Positions 6,510 to 14,666 of a DNA stretch of 38,032 nt are shown here, one piece after another. Within the stretch, counting starts at the first letter, position 1, and each line of letters starts with the position of its first letter. The notes under the pieces are model-generated. The model was given only the letters and a program-made list of their open reading frames with translations. It ran no database searches and was not told where the DNA came from. The translations under genes were made by a program, and so were the position numbers. This DNA is from DATFLS01 sp964413425 (GTDB lineage Bacteria; Fidelibacterota; JAANXI01). The stretch is from contig CAYPST010000030.1 in the NCBI GenBank assembly GCA_964413425.1, forward strand, positions 1 through 38,032. The letters are read 5' to 3'.

Positions 6510-8501
6510 CTACTGCTGTGCATCTGCTACCGGACGATCCTCTTTTATCAGCAAGACTTCTTTCAGATCATTATACCGGACGTGGTCCAGAAACTCCCGG
6601 AATGCTTCATATTTTTCGGGGGGGATCTCTTCGTCCTGTATCACATACTGAGCACGTGTTTGAAATTGATTCCGGACAGTGTCCCACTCCCATACCGCCT
6701 CGCCGAATACACTGGACACCGAATCCTGGTAGGAAGGAGTTTCAGGCTTCCATTCGGAAGGCAAATTTATGACAATATTCACATTTTTCTGCATACCAAA
6801 CTGGAGCCGGACGGGATATTCCCGGTGCGCTGACCGAAATACATCCGGATACTCGAAGGAGGCAACAGGGCCGGGACGAAATACCATGCGATTGGAACGA
6901 GGGACAGCGAAGGTCTTGGTCTGGAAAAAATATTCCAGCTGCAGCGGATTTTGAATCGGTTCCAGACCGGTGATTCGGAAAGAATCCAGATCTGCGCCAG
7001 AGCAAAGTGACGCAACCTGTCTCTCCAGCCACTTCTGCCTGCTGGTCTGGGTGGCTGCGAATAACTCTTCGCGCAGTTCAGATGCCGGGGCACCCCACAA
7101 CTTCTTTGTGCCATGAACTATCGCTGCCCCGGATTCTTCCAGATCCACCAGCCAATCGACGATGACCTTGTTTTCTTGTACCGGGGCTTTCGGGGTGGTG
7201 AGGAATTGACCCTCGCCGTTTTCGCCCACCATGAGCACCGGCATCCCCTGATCATACCACGGGAGCTCACCGAACTCGGTCCCTTTCTCAGTGGGATCCA
7301 TCCAGATTCCGTTTTCACCGACCTCGGGCGCGTAGGCAATGACATGATTAAACTGGAATTGGGAAGGCAGGGTAGTATCCGGTATTCCATTGGGTTTGGA
7401 GCTTATCAGGGTCTGATACATTTCAATACCGGCTTCTTCTCCCATGGAACATAACAGGGTGACCATATCTTTGCAGTCGCCGTATTGAGTGGCGAACACC
7501 TTCTTCACGGGATGCGGTTGATACCCGCCGATGCCAATTTCTACCGCGATATACCGCACCTGATCTCGTACCCATTCATAAATGTTACGCAATTTCTCGT
7601 AATCCGTCTCCGCGCCCTTTGCCAATTCCGCAGTGATTTCTTTGATTTTATTGTCGGTCTGCATCCGGGGCTGCACGAGTTGATGGTACCATTTTGAAAC
7701 ATCATCCCATGTTTTTACTCCAATCGGCGCCAGGGCCAGGCGTTTGGTTACTTCATTCAAGGAGGGCATTCCAACTTCAGCCTGCAGAGGGGCTACATCA
7801 CGAACCTCCCATCTATAGGTTGAGTTAAAACCTGTAGGCGCATCAATAATCCGGGGTTCCACATCCAGTCCATAGGTACGGTAATCCACATCCAGTTGGG
7901 CAGGGCTGCTCAGTGTGAAGCGCGACAGCAGTACCGGAACTGTCTCCTGGAATCGCCAGGAATGCCAGTAGGTGAGATTCCAGATGGTCACCCGGTACCG
8001 ATATTCGATTATCGAGCCTTCTTCCACCGCCGGCATGGTAAAGCGCTTCGCCCGCTGATCCGAGTAGAAGATAAAGTCCGGAAACGCGGTCACATCATAG
8101 ATGTCGCCCTCCTCCAGGACGGTGATTTCGCCGTCAGGAGAAATGGTGCGAGCCTGGATAAAATCAACTTCACTGGGTGGACTGTATGGAATCACGATAT
8201 TGGCATACCGCTGCCCGCTCCTGTCAAGGATCTTTACGATGCGATGCTTTTCAAAGGTACTGAATTGAATATCAGAGCCATCAGAGAGCTCCATTCTCCC
8301 TTCGTCCAGGAGCACAAGTGCGCTTGCGTCCGGATATTCTTCTTTCCCGGGAAGTGTTTCCCGATCCAGTTCTTCCCACTCCACCTGGGATCGCCAGGCT
8401 TTCTCATGGGCACAGTGAGATAATCCAAAAAGAACAAGAAGCAGGAAAACGGCAACGGTAACTCTGATAAATGTCTTCTGGCCGTGTATCAGGTTTTTCA
8501 T
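6510..8501 (-). CDS. DUF3857 and transglutaminase-like domain protein, exported
   Basis: A 663-residue protein. Residues 1-30 are a signal peptide ending near Cys30 (LSHC, a poor lipobox, so lipidation is uncertain). DUF3857 spans about 45-240. A transglutaminase-like domain has the catalytic triad visible as Cys343 (YGDCKDMVTLL), His386 (FNHVIAY) and Asp402 (MDPTEKG). A DUF3858-like C-terminal beta region follows. Such proteins are common in FCB-group bacteria; they are thought to be periplasmic peptide-processing or cross-linking enzymes, not biochemically defined. There is no Shine-Dalgarno before ATG 8501. It appears to be transcribed alone, with a repeat-like element upstream. Confidence 0.85.
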   Translation of the reverse strand: MKNLIHGQKTFIRVTVAVFLLLVLFGLSHCAHEKAWRSQVEWEELDRETLPGKEEYPDASALVLLDEGRMELSDGSDIQFSTFEKHRIVKILDRSGQRYANIVIPYSPPSEVDFIQARTISPDGEITVLEEGDIYDVTAFPDFIFYSDQRAKRFTMPAVEEGSIIEYRYRVTIWNLTYWHSWRFQETVPVLLSRFTLSSPAQLDVDYRTYGLDVEPRIIDAPTGFNSTYRWEVRDVAPLQAEVGMPSLNEVTKRLALAPIGVKTWDDVSKWYHQLVQPRMQTDNKIKEITAELAKGAETDYEKLRNIYEWVRDQVRYIAVEIGIGGYQPHPVKKVFATQYGDCKDMVTLLCSMGEEAGIEMYQTLISSKPNGIPDTTLPSQFQFNHVIAYAPEVGENGIWMDPTEKGTEFGELPWYDQGMPVLMVGENGEGQFLTTPKAPVQENKVIVDWLVDLEESGAAIVHGTKKLWGAPASELREELFAATQTSRQKWLERQVASLCSGADLDSFRITGLEPIQNPLQLEYFFQTKTFAVPRSNRMVFRPGPVASFEYPDVFRSAHREYPVRLQFGMQKNVNIVINLPSEWKPETPSYQDSVSSVFGEAVWEWDTVRNQFQTRAQYVIQDEEIPPEKYEAFREFLDHVRYNDLKEVLLIKEDRPVADAQQ

Positions 8502-8650
8502 AATGAGATTGTTTGCTTAAGAGTTCTACTCAATCCGTAAACAGAAAGAGCATGAAATCGGTACAGATAATCTTCTGAATAGAAGAAGCACAGATTTTTC
8601 TCACCTGTCTAATTATACTTTCAAACTCGCCAGGATGGCAAATAGTTTCT

Positions 8651-8770
8651 AATAACCTTGAGCCTATTTGGAAAACGTACAGATCGCGAAGGCCACAAAG
8701 GACGTCCTAACGATCCGAAGGACTCCTTCGAACCGTCGGGGCTGTCTTCCAACCATCCGCAATAACCTTG
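8651..8770 (+). repeat. Decayed repeat flanked by 10-bp direct repeats
   Basis: The core GAGCCTATTTGGAAAACG is a variant of the dispersed module GAGTCTATTTAGAAAACG. It contains the hairpin CGAAGG-act-CCTTCG, shared in part with the 4480 copy (GGACTCCTTCG). AATAACCTTG occurs at 8651-8660 and again at 8761-8770, possibly a target duplication. TTTGGAAAAC is also echoed inverted by GTCTTCCAA near the right end. Confidence 0.45.
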
Positions 8771-8786
8771 GATTACAAATTATTTC

Positions 8787-10463
8787 TTAATTATTCAGGC
8801 TAATTTTGCGGACCTGAAGTTGCAGGACCTTCTCCGGAGGTATTTCGGCTGAGATACCATCCTGCAACTCCGTTCCGGTATATACGGATTCGGAGTTCGT
8901 ATTAACGTTCCTGCACTCATACCTTTCTTCCTGCTTCACAGTATACCACTCCGGGAACTGATTGATCCTGGGCCAGTCCAGGGGAAGGCGCATCTGGCGC
9001 TGATGACGTGGAGCATCAAATCGAAGTTTCCCTTTCCAGGCCTTCTCACTGGTCATAGATATTTTTAATTTCTCACCCTCAACAACTGCTCCGAGTATCA
9101 CATCCGGCCTCCATGGTTGAACTGTGATCCCCTGCGTTTTCCAGAGACAGTACATGATAGTCGTTCGGGCAAAATTTCCATCACCGTGCCAGCCCTCTAT
9201 GATGCCACTATTTCTCCACTGCTCCGTATCCGGCCGATGGGCAGAATCTTGCTTAGACCACAGAAACTGCATTTCATTATCAATCCAGCTGGCGGCAGAA
9301 GGCAGCGGTTCCCGGTTATACAAATTCAGGGCGCTTTCGATAGCATCGGCGTCCCCGTCAGCGCTTCCGCTTTCCCAATCGTAATGGACATAATGCTCCT
9401 GCAGCGATTTTAGGGCGTTCAGCACCGCCTGGCGATAGACATTGGTGGAATCTATGAGAAATACAGTGTAGTAGCCGTTATAGGTATAGCCCCAGGTATC
9501 CGCAATCCCGTCATTCAAAATCTCCCCGGTTTGAGGATTCACACCATTATAAAAGAGTCCGTGTGCATTCCGGCCCACCTCCAAAATTCGGTCCAACATT
9601 GCATGGAGAGGTTCTTGATATTCTTTCTTCTTTTCGGGTCGGACAAAGTGCAGGGTGGCATAGAGCTCACACAGTCCCGAAACGACCTCGCATCCGTGGT
9701 CTCTGAGGCGCAGCCGTTTAAAATCTCTGGCAGGATGTTGATCTCCCAGGAGATAATAATCGCCCAGCCGAATCGCCCACTGTAAGTATTTTTCATCATC
9801 GGTCATCCAGTAGATCCGGGAGAGCGTCTGCAGCATTTCGCCATTGATCTCGGGATTCGTGGAAGGGATTAGCCCGTGTCCGGTTGCTATCGGAGCATAT
9901 TTCCAGATATCATCGAGCATGTCCAGCAGCCGGTTTGACCATGGGCTTGTCCCCAACCACTCCGTGAGCGGCAGCAGCCCGTCCTTGATATACTCGGAAG
10001 CCCCGAAAAGAATATCCGCCGTGTCGATGTCCGAACGAACGAAGGTATTGGTCGAAAACGAATAAGTGTCCGGGAGGCGTCCCAGCCGGGAGGTGAGCAG
10101 CTTTTCAGCCTGGAGCATTTCACGCATTTGCCCGTGAAACAATGCACTGTCCGTCAATGAGGCTGTGAGCACCATGAACGGATAATTATCGGCTGCTGCG
10201 TCGCTGGCGTTCCAGATCGCCTGATCACTCCTCAGATTTCTGGGAATGAGACCGCTTTCGGGATCAGCGTATTCCAGCCAATCCTGGGTATAGCGAACAC
10301 ACCGCCGGAATCCTTCGTTTGCAAGCCGTCCATGCTCAAGTGCCTGTCCGAAGCCTGCCTGTTCTCGCTGACAAGAACAGAAAGTTCCAAATATCATACC
10401 GAGGAGCCCCACAAATACACAAATGAATTTCTTATGATGCTTGAACCGCATAGATATTATCAT
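8787..10463 (-). CDS. Lipoprotein with six-hairpin (alpha/alpha) glycosidase-like architecture, unknown function
   Basis: A 558-residue protein. A signal peptide ends at FGTFCSC (Cys29/Cys31), so it is probably lipid-anchored. The body is helix-rich with repeated Trp/Tyr/Asp motifs (AIWNASDAAADNYPFMVLTA near 95; NGIADTWGYTYNGYYTVFL, residues 316-334; GIIEGWHGDGNFARTTIMY near 425), like alpha/alpha-toroid glycosidases or lyases. The C-terminal ~110 residues look like a beta domain. I do not recognise a specific family; carbohydrate degradation is only inferred. It starts at ATG 10463 or, four codons later, at ATG 10451. It runs in the same direction as, but 116 bases after, the nitrilase gene. 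Confidence 0.55.
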   Translation of the reverse strand: MIISMRFKHHKKFICVFVGLLGMIFGTFCSCQREQAGFGQALEHGRLANEGFRRCVRYTQDWLEYADPESGLIPRNLRSDQAIWNASDAAADNYPFMVLTASLTDSALFHGQMREMLQAEKLLTSRLGRLPDTYSFSTNTFVRSDIDTADILFGASEYIKDGLLPLTEWLGTSPWSNRLLDMLDDIWKYAPIATGHGLIPSTNPEINGEMLQTLSRIYWMTDDEKYLQWAIRLGDYYLLGDQHPARDFKRLRLRDHGCEVVSGLCELYATLHFVRPEKKKEYQEPLHAMLDRILEVGRNAHGLFYNGVNPQTGEILNDGIADTWGYTYNGYYTVFLIDSTNVYRQAVLNALKSLQEHYVHYDWESGSADGDADAIESALNLYNREPLPSAASWIDNEMQFLWSKQDSAHRPDTEQWRNSGIIEGWHGDGNFARTTIMYCLWKTQGITVQPWRPDVILGAVVEGEKLKISMTSEKAWKGKLRFDAPRHQRQMRLPLDWPRINQFPEWYTVKQEERYECRNVNTNSESVYTGTELQDGISAEIPPEKVLQLQVRKISLNN

Positions 10464-10579
10464 TCCAGCCGGTCTTAACCACCATTGGCTTTTTATTCTG
10501 ACCGAGGGCGTGTTATATGCTTTATTTCTTGCAGCCGAATGTCACCCTCGCACCTTCCCTGTGCCCATGCAACCTCTGG

Positions 10580-11545
10580 TTATTCATCAATCAAGTCAAA
10601 CCGTACAGTCCGGGTTGATTGTTCTTTTCCGGTGGATTGCAGGAGCGGTGGGTAGAGTTCAGGGCGTCTGGTTTGCATCCATCGCTGTCCGGTGCACTTA
10701 TCCAGGCGCTTCGCCTCCAAATCCCATACCACCATTTCATCATCCGCACGCCAGGTTTCAATCAGTATCTCCCCATACGGATCCAGGATCATCGCATTCC
10801 CTGTTCTCACTTCACCGTCATCGTATCCGACACCATTACTGAAGATCAGGAACATGCCGTTATCGTGTGCCCGAGACGGGAGCCACCGCATAAGCCATCC
10901 CCGGCCCTTGGGTCCCAGGAACTCGGCTTCGATGGCTTCGGGATTCGCACGCCGGTTTTCCCACAAATCCACATCGATCAATCCCATCGCTCCGGGGCTT
11001 TTGGAGTCGCAACCTCCGGTCTGGTGGGGAGCCAGCAGCACTTCAGCCCCCATTAACGCAGTGATCCGGGCATTTTCGATGATATTATTATCATAACAGG
11101 TTAACACCCCAATGCGTGTGCCATTGGGGATATCAAATACCGTGTACTCGCGTCCGGATGCGATGTATTCACTGATAAAACTGTGTATTTTCCGATGAGC
11201 AAACGTTCGTCCATCCGGAAGGGCAACCACATACGCATTGTACATGATACCATCGGATGCTTCTTCAATCAATCCCGCCCCCACAATCAGGTTGAACCCG
11301 GCTGCCAGCTCCTGCAATCGCCGGGAAGAAGGCCCCTCCGGCACAGGCTCCGCCAGGGATCGGATTCGTTCCTCAGAGAGCCTGCGGATGTGCCAATATC
11401 CGGTGATGCACATTTCCGGAAAACTGATCAATTCAACCTGTTGCTCCGCTGCGGTCCAGACAAACTCCTCAATTTTTCCGAGATTGGCTTCCTTCTCTCC
11501 GGGTGCGTGCTGCATCTGGACAGCCGCCACTCGCATGTTGTTCAT
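10580..11545 (-). CDS. Carbon-nitrogen hydrolase (nitrilase superfamily)
   Basis: A 321-residue cytosolic amidase/nitrilase-family enzyme that hydrolyses C-N bonds via a Glu-Lys-Cys triad. The triad is visible as Glu44 (SFPEMCITGY), Lys119 (HRKIHSF) and Cys150 (VLTCYDNN). Length is normal for the superfamily. AAGGAG lies 7 bases before ATG 11545. The insert with ENRRANPEAIEAEFLGPKGRGWLMRWLP (residues 196-223) is longer than in standard Nit/omega-amidases, so substrate specificity cannot be assigned; aliphatic amide or N-carbamoyl compounds are possible. The preceding 375 bases hold no supported gene. Confidence 0.85.
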   Translation of the reverse strand: MNNMRVAAVQMQHAPGEKEANLGKIEEFVWTAAEQQVELISFPEMCITGYWHIRRLSEERIRSLAEPVPEGPSSRRLQELAAGFNLIVGAGLIEEASDGIMYNAYVVALPDGRTFAHRKIHSFISEYIASGREYTVFDIPNGTRIGVLTCYDNNIIENARITALMGAEVLLAPHQTGGCDSKSPGAMGLIDVDLWENRRANPEAIEAEFLGPKGRGWLMRWLPSRAHDNGMFLIFSNGVGYDDGEVRTGNAMILDPYGEILIETWRADDEMVVWDLEAKRLDKCTGQRWMQTRRPELYPPLLQSTGKEQSTRTVRFDLIDE

Positions 11546-11920
11546 TTGAGACTCCTTACAGATCTCTGGTGAGAATTTCGGATTTATATTGTGGAACCCG
11601 GTTTTATTTAACGTCAGATATTTAGAAATTCAAGAAGAATAGCATGCAGATGACATAGAAAGTCTCCCATATCCAACTCTACCGGGTATATAAGGGCGGG
11701 AAGCGGTCGGTACACTTCCCAGCCAATGTGAAGGACATGATCCCCTGCCGGAACATATCTCCATCCCGCAACCACGTATATACTTATGCACCCTATGTAC
11801 CTATGTACTTATATATTTTGGATGTGGGGAATGGGGGAGGATCTGCGGTCATCAGTTTTTTCTGTGTCAATCAGTCCCACGGGGATCTCCTTGGGATGTG
11901 CTATTTTTTATGAATGCAGG
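11546..11920. other. Intergenic region, no gene seen
   Basis: 375 bases between the nitrilase start and the SPT-like stop codon. It contains a short direct repeat (CCTATGTA twice near 11792-11807) and an AT-rich stretch, likely holding the nitrilase promoter. A plus-strand open frame here has no codon or ribosome-site support. Confidence 0.5.
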
Positions 11921-13174
11921 CTAAATCACCTTGTATTTCTTCCCAACCTTCCGGAAAGCCTCCAGGCAGAAATCCAGCTGCTCCCGGGCATGAGTGGCCA
12001 TATAGCTGGTACGCAACAGGCTCCGGTGCGGCGGCACCGCCGGTGGTATCACCGGATTGGTATAGACACCCCTTTTCATTAACTCTTTCCACACAGAAAA
12101 TGTCTTCATTTCTTCCCCGATAATCACCGGCACCACAGGGGTTGTGCTCTGGCCGGTATCGTATCCCATGGATTGCAGATTCTCCCGCACATACTGTGCA
12201 TTGTCCATGACCTGCTTGGCACGCTCCGGTTCTCTTTGAAGGATCTCCAGGGCTTTGGATACCGTCGCAACATTCGAGGGAGGAAGCGCAGCAGTGAAGA
12301 TCATGGTACGAGTATGATGTTTGAGGTAATCGATGATCGGTTCTTCACCAGCGATAAATCCTCCCACACTCGCCAGGGATTTACTGAAAGTGCCCATTAT
12401 CAAATCCACCTGGTCTGTCAGCCCAAAATGAGCAGCGGTTCCGTCCCCCTTCGGGCCGATAACTCCCAGGGCATGCGCGTCATCGATCATCACCCGGGCA
12501 CCATATTCTCTGGCGACCCGGATCATCTCCGGTAAATTAACAATATCCCCCTCCATACTGAAAATACCATCGGAGACAATAAATCTGGCTTTATCATGCT
12601 CCGCATCCAAGAGGCGTTGCTCCAGATCTGCCATGTCATTGTGTTGATACCGCAGAACTTGCGACCGGGAAAATCTGGCGCCATCCACAATGGATGCGTG
12701 GTTTAATTCATCACTGATAATTACATCCGACGGGCCGGCGATGGTGGCAATCACCCCCAGATTCACACCAAAGCCGGTGGAGAATACCAATGATTTCTCT
12801 TTCCCCACGAACTCGGCTATCTGTTCTTCCAGCTGATCATGGAGGATGATATTTCCATTCAAAAACCGGCTGCCGGTGAGCCCTGCTCCGTATTTCCGCA
12901 ATGCTTTCACGCCAGATTCTATCACCTCCGGATGGTTCGTCAATCCAAGGTAATTATTGGAACCGAGCATGATTTTCTGTTCCCCGTCAATGGTCACTTC
13001 TGTGGTGTCGGATGCTTCTATTTTTGGAAAATACGGGTAGTATCCGAGGGCGCGCGCGGTTTTTGCCCGGGTGAATTCATACATCTTTGTGAAGATATCC
13101 GGATAATCATCGAAAAACCGCTTTTTCCTGGCAACAAACTTTTGTTTCGCGATATCTTTGAATTCTAGAAACAT
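11921..13174 (-). CDS. spt: Alpha-oxoamine synthase, serine palmitoyltransferase-like
   Basis: A PLP-dependent fold-type I enzyme (417 residues from ATG 13174; an in-frame GTG at 13189 adds five). The family condenses an amino acid with an acyl-CoA (BioF, KBL, HemA, SPT). Visible features, numbered from the GTG form, are NYLGLT (79-84), stacking His164 in ELNHAS, Asp236/His239 in IDDAHALG and the PLP lysine Lys270 in GTFSKSLAS. The N-terminal ALGYYPYFPKIEASDTTEV and C-terminal NPVIPPAVPPHRSLLRTSYMATH closely recall Bacteroidota serine palmitoyltransferases, so sphingolipid synthesis is the preferred role over biotin or threonine metabolism. No other sphingolipid gene is adjacent. AGGTGG lies about 12 bases upstream of ATG 13174. 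Confidence 0.8.
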   Translation of the reverse strand: MFLEFKDIAKQKFVARKKRFFDDYPDIFTKMYEFTRAKTARALGYYPYFPKIEASDTTEVTIDGEQKIMLGSNNYLGLTNHPEVIESGVKALRKYGAGLTGSRFLNGNIILHDQLEEQIAEFVGKEKSLVFSTGFGVNLGVIATIAGPSDVIISDELNHASIVDGARFSRSQVLRYQHNDMADLEQRLLDAEHDKARFIVSDGIFSMEGDIVNLPEMIRVAREYGARVMIDDAHALGVIGPKGDGTAAHFGLTDQVDLIMGTFSKSLASVGGFIAGEEPIIDYLKHHTRTMIFTAALPPSNVATVSKALEILQREPERAKQVMDNAQYVRENLQSMGYDTGQSTTPVVPVIIGEEMKTFSVWKELMKRGVYTNPVIPPAVPPHRSLLRTSYMATHAREQLDFCLEAFRKVGKKYKVI

Positions 13175-13380
13175 AAACTCAACACCCACCTTTCTCTCGT
13201 GCGGATTTGGACTAAGTTTCCCGTTTTACTCTCCAGCTGATACCCCCAACCTGTGTCGACTGTTGACTGGCCACTCCGGACAATCGATAATCCGTCCCCG
13301 ACAAATTCTCAATCATCTTCCCTCCGACTCACACTGTGCTGAGTTATCTTAATAATCATGTTCTCTTTTTTTTGATATAC

Positions 13381-13554
13381 ATGACTATTAAGTCAACTCA
13401 GGAAAACCGTTAAACCGGTTCAATGGAGGGACTGTTTTCCCGGAACCCCCGGGATGTCCCGTAAGGGATCCCGTTGGGAAATCCCGGGGTGAAGAAGAAA
13501 AAGACCTGAGCTTGCACCGTTCCGGGAATTGTCCTGAGTAGATTTAATAGTCAT
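13381..13554. mobile_element. MITE-like palindromic element, 174 bp
   Basis: Terminal inverted repeats are 13381-13403 (ATGACTATTAAG...CAGGA) and 13532-13554, matching at 21 of 23 bases. Inside are GC-rich inverted repeats (CCCCGGGATgtcccg...ATCCCGGGG) and the family module AGGGATCCCGTTGGGA. There is no coding capacity. The left 52 bases recur as a perfect inverted copy at 1-52, and the TIRs recur at 37736-37916. No clear target duplication is seen. The flanks (13190-13380 and 13555-13705) hold no supported gene. Confidence 0.7.
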
Positions 13555-13705
13555 ATTGATATATATCTTTCAGATAAGAAATATTGGTAGATATTAGAAG
13601 ATTTTATTCACATTCGAAAGCTTTTTCCTTAATTCAGACAGGTACGCAAATCAAGAACGAAAACATTTCAAGAGAATAAAAATCTTGAGTGATCCATTCC
13701 CCCCT

Positions 13706-13813
13706 TCAATCCTTTTGGGTCTTAATATCTCCGCTGAAGAATAAATCACCCGGCATCATTAATGTTTCAGGATGCTGGTGGATCTGGTGACCTCCCTGCA
13801 GCAATCTCACCAT
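13706..13813 (-). CDS. Candidate short ORF downstream of VOC gene (possible remnant)
   Basis: A 35-residue frame (MVRLLQGGHQIHQHPETLMM... to TGA 13706) follows the VOC gene in a shifted frame, with the open frame continuing back to the VOC stop codon. Composition looks protein-like, but there is no ribosome site and no family is recognised. It may be the decayed end of a gene or of a longer VOC product. Confidence 0.2.
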   Translation of the reverse strand: MVRLLQGGHQIHQHPETLMMPGDLFFSGDIKTQKD

Positions 13814-13836
13814 TTCTCCGGCTCTGTCCGGTGTAA

Positions 13837-14229
13837 TCAGGTTAATTCAGCAAAAAGTTCGTGTATATTCCCGTCGGGATCTGCAAAAAAGGCGGTTCGC
13901 TGCCCCCAGGGCATATTATCCGGGGGCTTGACAGGAATAGCGCCCTTCACAAGTATATCAGCATAAATCTGGTCCACTTCCTCGGGAGCGTCGACAGGAA
14001 AAGCTAATTCAAAGGACTGTCCGGATTTTCGCTCCTGGTAACTGGGATGGCCGGTGGTCTCCATTAAGACAGAACGCTGGCAGATGGCAAAGCGCGCCCC
14101 TTCATTGATCAATTCTACATACGTATCCATTATTGTTCCCGCCTGGAAACCCAACACCTTGGTATAAAAGTCGACCATATCCGGGACGTTGTCAGTCAGA
14201 ATGGTGATCAAATCAATCTTGGGTTTCAT
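13837..14229 (-). CDS. VOC-family (glyoxalase/bleomycin-resistance fold) protein
   Basis: A 130-residue single-unit VOC protein with paired beta-alpha-beta-beta-beta modules. It starts KIDLITILTDNVPDMVDFYTKVLGF and ends AFFADPDGNIHELFAEL, where Asp/Glu of DPDGNxHEL is the usual metal-binding end. The first metal position is unclear, so catalysis (glyoxalase, dioxygenase) versus binding cannot be decided. GAGG lies about 5 bases before the ATG. It appears to be transcribed alone. Confidence 0.85.
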   Translation of the reverse strand: MKPKIDLITILTDNVPDMVDFYTKVLGFQAGTIMDTYVELINEGARFAICQRSVLMETTGHPSYQERKSGQSFELAFPVDAPEEVDQIYADILVKGAIPVKPPDNMPWGQRTAFFADPDGNIHELFAELT

Positions 14230-14495
14230 ATATTCCTCTTCACTTGTTTGAAAACTAATTTATAACGTGGCAGTCAAGCGTTAGTGAATTATCTGCAGAG
14301 GTCGGATCATTCACTCCAACCCCTATTGTCGTTCCCACCATGTTCATTACCAAAGAAGAAAGTTCGGGTGGCTCAATACTTCTCCTGGCCATTACCTTAT
14401 ACTAATGGAGCAGATCATTTAAGGGACTGCAAAACCATTTAGATCCGGGTTCTGCTCAACCTCTCATGGGGCTCGAATTCTACCGACCATTCCAG

Positions 14496-14666
14496 TCACT
14501 GATCATGCGAACGAATCCGGTCACCCCAGCTTCTCCATGTATACCAGACATTGATGACGGTTTTGTTCACCAATGCACTGTAATCCTCCCATAGCACGCC
14601 GTCAATTAATAAATACGCACTCCGGCCGGAGGCCTGGCGCCTGACGGGCTGGCCAGGAGAACTCAA
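14496..14666 (-). CDS. Candidate 56-residue ORF coupled to the rlmL-like gene
   Basis: A TTG at 14666 overlaps the rlmL-like TGA in a TTGA arrangement, and the frame runs 56 codons to TGA 14496. The second half (AYLLIDGVLWEDYSALVNK then TVINVWYTWRSWGDRI) has protein-like, tryptophan-rich composition. There is no good ribosome site and no recognised family. It is either a translationally coupled short gene or a remnant. The rest of the gap, 14230-14495, shows nothing. Confidence 0.3.
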   Translation of the reverse strand: MSSPGQPVRRQASGRSAYLLIDGVLWEDYSALVNKTVINVWYTWRSWGDRIRSHDQ

